Shown piece by piece: positions 58,482 through 64,000 of a stretch of 64,000 bases of DNA (position 1 is the first letter of the stretch; every line of letters begins with the position of its first letter). Location of the stretch: the NCBI GenBank assembly GCA_933228675.1, contig OW121743.1, forward strand, positions 83,824,759-83,888,758, written 5' to 3'. Both the position numbers and the translations under genes were made by a program. A model generated the notes under the pieces. The model saw nothing but the letters and a program-made list of their open reading frames with translations, searched no databases and was not told the DNA's origin. This stretch comes from Stomorhina lunata (taxonomy: Eukaryota > Arthropoda > Insecta > Diptera > Rhiniidae).

Positions 58482-59140
58482 ACAAGTAAGAAAGCGCTAT
58501 AGTCGGTCAAGCCGACCATACGATACCCTTCACCACTAAGGTCAAAGGTGTTATTTTTCCTGTATAAAGACAAATATTTGCTAAATTTTGCCATCATACA
58601 AACATTTTCTCAAAACTTATATATTCAACCCGTTTCCGTCATTTGGACTTATATGAGAGCTAGGGTCAAATGTGGACCGATTATATCGAAATTTGGCAAA
58701 TTGATTACTGTTACAAAAATTATGTACGCAGAAAATAAACTCAAAATTTTCATTATCTTTAGATTTACGAGCGTTTTAGTGATTTTTTGTCTCATTTAGT
58801 GCGTTTTTAAAGAAGAGTTTGTATGGGAGCTATGGTCAAATGTATACCGATTTCAACGAAATTTAGTACAGTGATTTAGGTTTACATAGGCAGTATTTGT
58901 TTTAAATTTCATGAAAAAATATTGATATTTGTGGCCAATATAGCAATTCCGGGAAGTGGGACCTATGGGAGGTACCATAAATAATGGACCTATTTTGACG
59001 AATTTCAATTGCCATGGTCCCATTATCAAAAAAATTATCTGTGCCAAATTTCATCAAATTATCTTTAGAACTGCGACCTGTAGTTTGATTACAAGGTTTA
59101 CATGGGGGTCCAGCCAGCCAGCCGGCCAGCCAGCCGTCCT
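58482..59140 (+). mobile_element. DINE-1-like element, 3'-truncated
   Basis: The forward terminus is almost identical to the 10.9 kb copy (ACAAGTAAGAAAGCGCTATA, the GTCGG/CCGAC hairpin, CGATACCCTTCACCACTAAG). The longer middle (CTTATATGAGAGCTAGGGTC, GGTACCATAAATAATGGACC) leads to a CAGCCAGCCAGCCGGCCAGC microsatellite at 59110-59140. The part beyond the microsatellite, including the second subterminal repeat, is absent. Confidence 0.78.
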
Positions 59141-59997
59141 GAGGAACTCTTTGTTTAACTTTACAAATTTTTTGAGGAGACGGAAAGGTAGAAGGATTTG
59201 GAGAGATGAACAACTTTATGAGGCGGAGTAGGGCCTGAAGTAACTTCATGACAGAAAGCAATTCGGTTACTCCAATCACTAACTGATTGAGAAAAAATGT
59301 CAGAAACACTCTTTTAGGTCATCATGTATATACAAAGTAAAACTTTGGTAAATGCTAACAAATACCCACCGATTTACTTATAAGTTATTAAAGTAAGTAC
59401 ATATTTCTAATTCGAAAGGTAATTTTAGCTTAATAGCCCGGGTTCGAATCCTACCAAAGCAGGGAATGCTTTTTTTCTTATTTTAAATTTTTAAAAGGCT
59501 TTGTAATTTAAAAAATCTTGAAGAAATAAAATTATGATTGTAAAAATCTTGTTTAAAAATAGGATCTAAAAAACTTATATAAGACAAATTAAAAAAAAAA
59601 AAAAAAAAAACTAATGTACCTGGAATTCGAACTCGGGTACAATGCAAATAATGGTTACAAAAATGAATATGGAAATATTTTTCAGGAAAAGTATAATTTT
59701 TTGCACATAATTTCCTAAAGATATACATTTTCATAACAAAGCAAGTCGTAGGGTGTTAAGTTCAAGTCCCGCAATGATTTAAAAAAGTAGTATTTGGTAA
59801 AAAAAATGAATAACAAATTGTTGTTGTTTTAAAACTGCTTACTAAAGTCCTTACTTTTCTTCAATTGGTACGTACTTGCCTGCAATAACATCACCATGTC
59901 AATATTTTAGCTTCTTATCTCATTATTTAATAATAAATGGTAGAAGGCTTCCATTTTCTTTTAATATCGTAACTTCAGGGGTAAAAAGTTGTAGCTG
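59141..59997. other. Non-coding DNA with three tRNA T-arm-like motifs
   Basis: B-box-like strings occur at about 59449-59460 (GGTTCGAATCC, plus strand, perfect consensus), 59619-59632 (GAGTTCGAATTCC on the minus strand) and 59766-59778 (AAGTTCAAGTCCC, plus strand). None folds into a full tRNA by eye, since the T-stem and acceptor are imperfect. They may be tRNA-derived SINE or tRNA-pseudogene remnants. A 20-22-base A-run lies at 59590-59610. Confidence 0.4.
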
Positions 59998-60010
59998 ATT
60001 CCTCAACAGG

Positions 60011-60317
60011 ATTTTTTTTTATTCTTAAATGGCCTATATTTACATCCTGTAAAGGTCAAAGGCCGAGCATATTCTAGAAATCCATGCGCTTCGAATTTGG
60101 TGACTGTTTTTATTCTAAAATTTAGCTTTTTCATAGTAATTGCTTTTTCCAGGAGTGGGTTACTAACCCAACTTCCTAAATCATATTTTTATCGTTCTTA
60201 TGAGAGAAGTCGCGGCACATGTTAGATAACTACATTAATAACTAAGATAAGTCTTGGCTTGCCAAGTTAAGACCATTCAGAACTGTTGCTTGGTATCCAA
60301 CATCCCCTACATCACCC
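60011..60317 (-). mobile_element. 5'-truncated LINE 3' end with 13-bp target duplication
   Basis: Flanked by perfect direct repeats ATTCCTCAACAGG at 59998-60010 and 60318-60330. The left end is a T-rich stretch (A-rich tail on the minus strand) followed by TTAAATGGCCTATATTTACA and GGTCAAAGGCCGA, the same 3' terminus as the antisense LINE fragment at 31.74-31.80 kb. Only about 300 bp of 3' sequence was copied. Confidence 0.85.
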
Positions 60318-60330
60318 ATTCCTCAACAGG

Positions 60331-60715
60331 TACTTAATAACAACTCGATTAAATGCAAGCACAACCTTTTTTCTGAAGGGTTTCGAGAGAGACTGAACTG
60401 TCATGATCATAACTTGCGAATTTTAGTGCTTAGGTTGAAAATTTTCTAATTATAATTTAGGATATCACAGGATCGTCATAGCCGGCCTGCGAACCTCACT
60501 GCTTCTGATAAGAAGTGCTTCTCACTTCCAATGCGAATTTCTTCATGCCTCATTATTATTTAAGGCAATAATATATGATTTAATTCATTCATTTTCTAAA
60601 AGTGTGACAGACTGCTTTTTCCAGTCTGACGTATATACGATCTCCAGAGATTATGAAATCGTTGGGTCAGGCAAGACTTGCAATTGTGGCTAAAAAATAT
60701 AAAAATAAATTATCA
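60331..60715. other. Non-coding DNA, nothing recognised
   Basis: Somewhat less A+T-rich than elsewhere, including ATAGCCGGCCTGCGAACCTC at 60478-60497. No domain, repeat or transposon end was identified. Confidence 0.4.
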
Positions 60716-60920
60716 GACCAGGGGCCAAATTACAGCATTCGATATCGATCTAAAACTCAAACTTTTAAGCAAATATTGTGAAGTATACTTTAGGAATGTT
60801 CAAAGTTACTATTTGTCATATTTTAGCAAATAACTACAAAAAAATATAGTTAAAGTATGCTATACACATGTTTTAAAAATATCTGAGATTTCGATCGATA
60901 TCGTATGCGGCAACTAATGT
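60716..60920. repeat. Palindromic MITE-like element
   Basis: The left arm GGGGCCAAATTACAGCATTC continues TATCGATCTAAAACTCA and AAGTATACTTTAG. The right arm, reversed, reads TTGCCGCATACGATATCGAT, then CGAAATCTCAG and AGCATACTTTAAC. The arms are about 65-70 bp and diverged, with a short A+T-rich loop. No transposase is present. Relatives are at 58.2-58.4 kb. Confidence 0.6.
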
Positions 60921-62329
60921 CCAGGACAATCAAAAGGGATGGATATATGGTAAACTGGAGCAATTACCCAAAATCCATTGACTCAACTTTGGCCTTCACT
61001 AAGATTTGACTTTCAAGGCTGAGCTTTTTCGGAACACATATAAAGGGAAAATCAGTCTCTAATTTTTTAGTGTTCAAAAATGCACATAAAATTTTAAATC
61101 TAAAATGAAGGTCTTGTATGACCTCTCTATGGTGTTGTGAATCCATAAAGTATGATTCAAAAAGTCGAAAGACCGTTTTCAATCAGAAGAAACCCATTTT
61201 TAATGAGAAGAGTATCTATAAAGTGAAAAACCACCTCCAATTGTACAAATTTACTGGAACTGTTCGGTATTTTTAAAGCACTTGTTTATATTCATTAAAT
61301 CCTCTTCCAAGAGAAAAACTGAAACAGGCTAACTTCGCTTATTGAAAAACAATGATCTATGTATGCGTATTGAAATTTTTGTGGCAATTTAAAATCCTGT
61401 GAAGTAACACACACTGCGTGTGTGTGTGCGTGATTGTGGAGAACAAAATGGTTACTGTTTTAAATCAAAATCTTCTATCATAAATTTACTCTATATGGAA
61501 CACTTACTCATCAATGAACCAGAACCCAAACGCAAAAAAAAAGAACTAAAACAAAAAGCAGAACAAACCACAATTGTTTTACAGATATTTTTTATATACG
61601 AACAAGAAAAAAATATATATAAAATATCAGAGATGAAATAATATAAGACAGACAGACACACTGAACCACAAACAATTGGTGGAGCAAAAAGGATAAAAAT
61701 AAAACCATAAAATGCTCTGAACTTGTGTGAATTGTAAATGTATTGGTGTTTGTAATAGTTGCATCAAGGGACTGAAAATAATGATACTTTTCAGTGGATT
61801 CAATTCAATACAGAAGAATAAAACGCTACTCAATTTTACAATTTTGCACAGCAGATTTCAAAGGGACTTTATCCACCAAATTTGGTTGCTGAGTAGCCAA
61901 TTTACTTTTCAGGACTGCAAGGCTTTGCTATAAAACTATTGGGAAGTAAAGAAATATGTATGAGTGTGTAGTTCCGCTGCAAGTTTATGTGTTTGTATAT
62001 TTATTTCCTTTTTATATGAGAAAAAGGAAAAGCTCTCTCGATATTGGTATATTGCAATGTCAAATACATAAAATTTATTAGTGTTAACAGGATATCAATA
62101 CAGGATGAAAATAGATATTTTTATAAAATAAAAAAATATATGCGAGTAGTTATGAAAAGCAGAAAGTTTTAAGCACAAAATTTTATAAATAAAACTTAAG
62201 TTTCGAAGAGAAAAATTTTTGGTTTTAATATTTCTTTTTTATTTATAATAAAGTATTGGACAGACAAGAATCTTTACAAAAAAATTCATGGGGCAGAGAT
62301 AAAATTTATTTCTCCAAATTTTATATATA
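60921..62329. other. A+T-rich DNA, no gene recognised
   Basis: A short GTGTGTGTGTGCGTG stretch lies near 61419-61433. The 73-codon frame at 61420-61641 begins in it and has a lysine-rich end with no recognisable domain. Nothing else was found. Confidence 0.45.
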
Positions 62330-64000
62330 AATTTTTTAATATAGAAATTTTTTTATAAAAAAAAATTTTTATAGACAATTTTTCACTAAAAAAATTTTTC
62401 TATAGAAAATTTTTGACTAAAATAATTTTTCTATAGAAAATTTTTGACTAAAAAAATTTTTTTATAGAAAATTTTTCACTAAAAAAATTTTATAAAGAAA
62501 AATTTTCACTAAAAAAAAATTTTATATAGAAAATTTTTCACCAAAAATCTTTTTCTATAAAAAATTTTTCACTAAAAGAATTTTTCTATAGAAAATTTTT
62601 CACTAAAAAAATGTTTCTATAGAAAATTTTTCACTAAAGAAATGTTTCTATAGAAAATTGTACACTAAAAAGAATTCTATAGAAAATTTTTCACTAAAAA
62701 AATGTTTCTATAGAAAATTTTTCACTAAAAAAATGTTTCTATAGAAAATTGTACACTAAAAAGAATTCTATAGAAAATTTTTCACTAAAAAAATTTTCTA
62801 TAGAAAATTTTTCACTAAAAAATTTTTCTATAGAAAAATTTTCACTAAAAAATTTTTCTATAGAAAAATTTTCACTAAAAAATTTTTCTATAGAAAAATT
62901 TTCACTAAAAAAAGTTTTTCTATAGAAAAATTTTCACTAAAAAAAGTTTTTCTATAGAAAAATTTTCACTAAAAAAATTTTTCTATAGAAAATTTTTCAC
63001 TAAAAAAATTTTTCTATAGAAAATTTTTCACTAAAAAAATTTTTCTATATAAAAATTTTCACTAAAAAAATTTTTCTATAGAAAAATTTTCACTAAAAAA
63101 ATTTTTCTATAGAAAAATTTTCACTAAAAAAATTTTTCTATAGAAAAATTTTCACTAAAAAAATTTTTCTATAGAAAAATTTTCACTAAAAAAATTTTTC
63201 TATAGAAAAATTTTATATAGAAAATTTTTCACTAAAAAAATTTTTCTATAGAAAAATTTTCACTAAAAAAATTTTTCTATAGAAAAATTTTCACTAAAAA
63301 AATTTTTCTATAGAAAAATTTTCACTAAAAAAATTTTTCTATAGAAAAATTTTCACTAAAAAAATTTTTCTATAGAAAAATTTTCACTAAAAAAATTTTT
63401 CTATAGAAAAATTTTCACTAAAAAAATTTTTCTATAGAAAAATTTTCACTAAAAAAATTTTTCTATAGAAAAATTTTCACTAAAAAAATTTTTCTATAGA
63501 AAAATTTTCACTAAAAAAATTTTTCTATAGAAAAATTTTCACTAAAAAAATTTTTCTATAGAAAAATTTTCACTAAAAAAATTTTTCTATAGAAAAATTT
63601 TCACTAAAAAAATTTTTCTATAGAAAAATTTTCACTAAAAAAATTTTTCTATAGAAAAATTTTCACTAAAAAAATTTTTCTATAGAAAAATTTTCACTAA
63701 AAAAATTTTTCTATAAAAAAATTTTCACTAAAAAAATTTTTCTATAGAAAAATTTTCACTAAAAAAATTTTTCTATAGAAAAATTTTCACTAAAAAAATT
63801 TTTCTATAGAAAAATTTTCACTAAAAAAATTTTTCTATAGAAAAATTTTCACTAAAAAAAATTTTCTATAGAAAAATTTTCACTAAAGAAATTTTTCTAT
63901 AGAAAAATTTTCACTAAAAAAATTTTTCTATAGAAAAATTTTCACTAAAAAAATTTTTCTATAGAAAAATTTTCACTAAGAAAATTTTTCTATAGAAAAA
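62330..64000 (+). repeat. Group II satellite array, 31-bp monomer, running off the window
   Basis: About 54 monomers with CACTAAAAAAATTTTTCTAT followed by AGAAAAATTTT. The left part (62.33-62.8 kb) varies. From about 63.05 kb onward the monomers are almost identical, with only a handful of single-base differences. Each contains a 24-bp perfect dyad centred on CTATAG. The array has no right edge here, so its true length is unknown. Confidence 0.95.

Noticed and set aside
59449..59470. Functional tRNA gene at the perfect B box
   Set aside because: No matching A box, anticodon arm or acceptor stem could be folded upstream by eye.

Overview
The window looks like non-coding, transposon- and satellite-rich nuclear DNA from a higher dipteran, most likely a calyptrate fly of the blowfly/house-fly type. 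The organism call is inference. It rests on the extreme A+T content, DINE-1-like (Helentron-type) elements with GTCC/GTCT microsatellite cores, Helitrons, and fly-style non-LTR retrotransposons. I recognise no host protein-coding exon, rRNA, CRISPR or bacterial feature. The only long open reading frame (about 36.4-38.9 kb, minus strand) is the endonuclease-tail/reverse-transcriptase ORF of a LINE.

About 24 kb, a little over a third of the window, is tandem satellite in twelve arrays. All monomers are 29-31 bp and fall into two related groups. Group I (2.2-24 kb) has blocks of the type TTTCCTATAAAAATAAG plus an AAATTTTTGAAAAATTT dyad. Its arrays lie at 2.24-2.89, 4.27-5.91, 6.52-9.51, 10.76-13.84, 14.87-17.82, 19.45-22.01 and 22.41-23.99 kb, some in opposite orientation. 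Group II (41-64 kb) has a perfect TTTTTCTATAGAAAAA dyad in most monomers. Its arrays lie at 41.42-42.26, 44.35-47.05, 48.9-50.59, 52.43-55.37 and 62.33-64.0 kb, the last running off the window.

Transposable elements interrupt and connect the arrays. A complete Helitron (14.908-15.801 kb) sits in a group I array, and removing it restores satellite sequence across an A|T junction. DINE-1-like elements occur at 1.2, 10.9, 24.0, 27.5, 39.3, 40.8, 41.1, 57.4 and 58.5 kb. One of them (41.1-42.8 kb) contains a complete group II array. A tRNA-derived SINE with 13-bp target duplications lies at 26.9-27.2 kb, and a second copy is nested in a DINE element at 57.6-57.8 kb. A 5'-truncated LINE with an intact RT ORF is bounded by an up-to-18-bp duplication (36.15-38.97 kb). 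A fossil LINE with an RNase H domain (31.2-34.2 kb) is split by an antisense piece of another LINE, whose 3' end occurs again at 60.0-60.3 kb with 13-bp duplications. A second Helitron ends at 36.021 kb. Foldback-type inverted repeats lie at 58.2-58.4 and 60.7-60.9 kb.

The most unusual organisation is at 44-55.5 kb. Three group II arrays abut the same non-satellite boundary module: 44.03-44.35 kb inverted, 50.59-50.94 kb direct, and a short copy at 55.38-55.45 kb. This suggests that satellite plus flank was duplicated or mobilised as a unit. Array and degenerate-element edges are by eye and accurate to roughly 10-30 bases.
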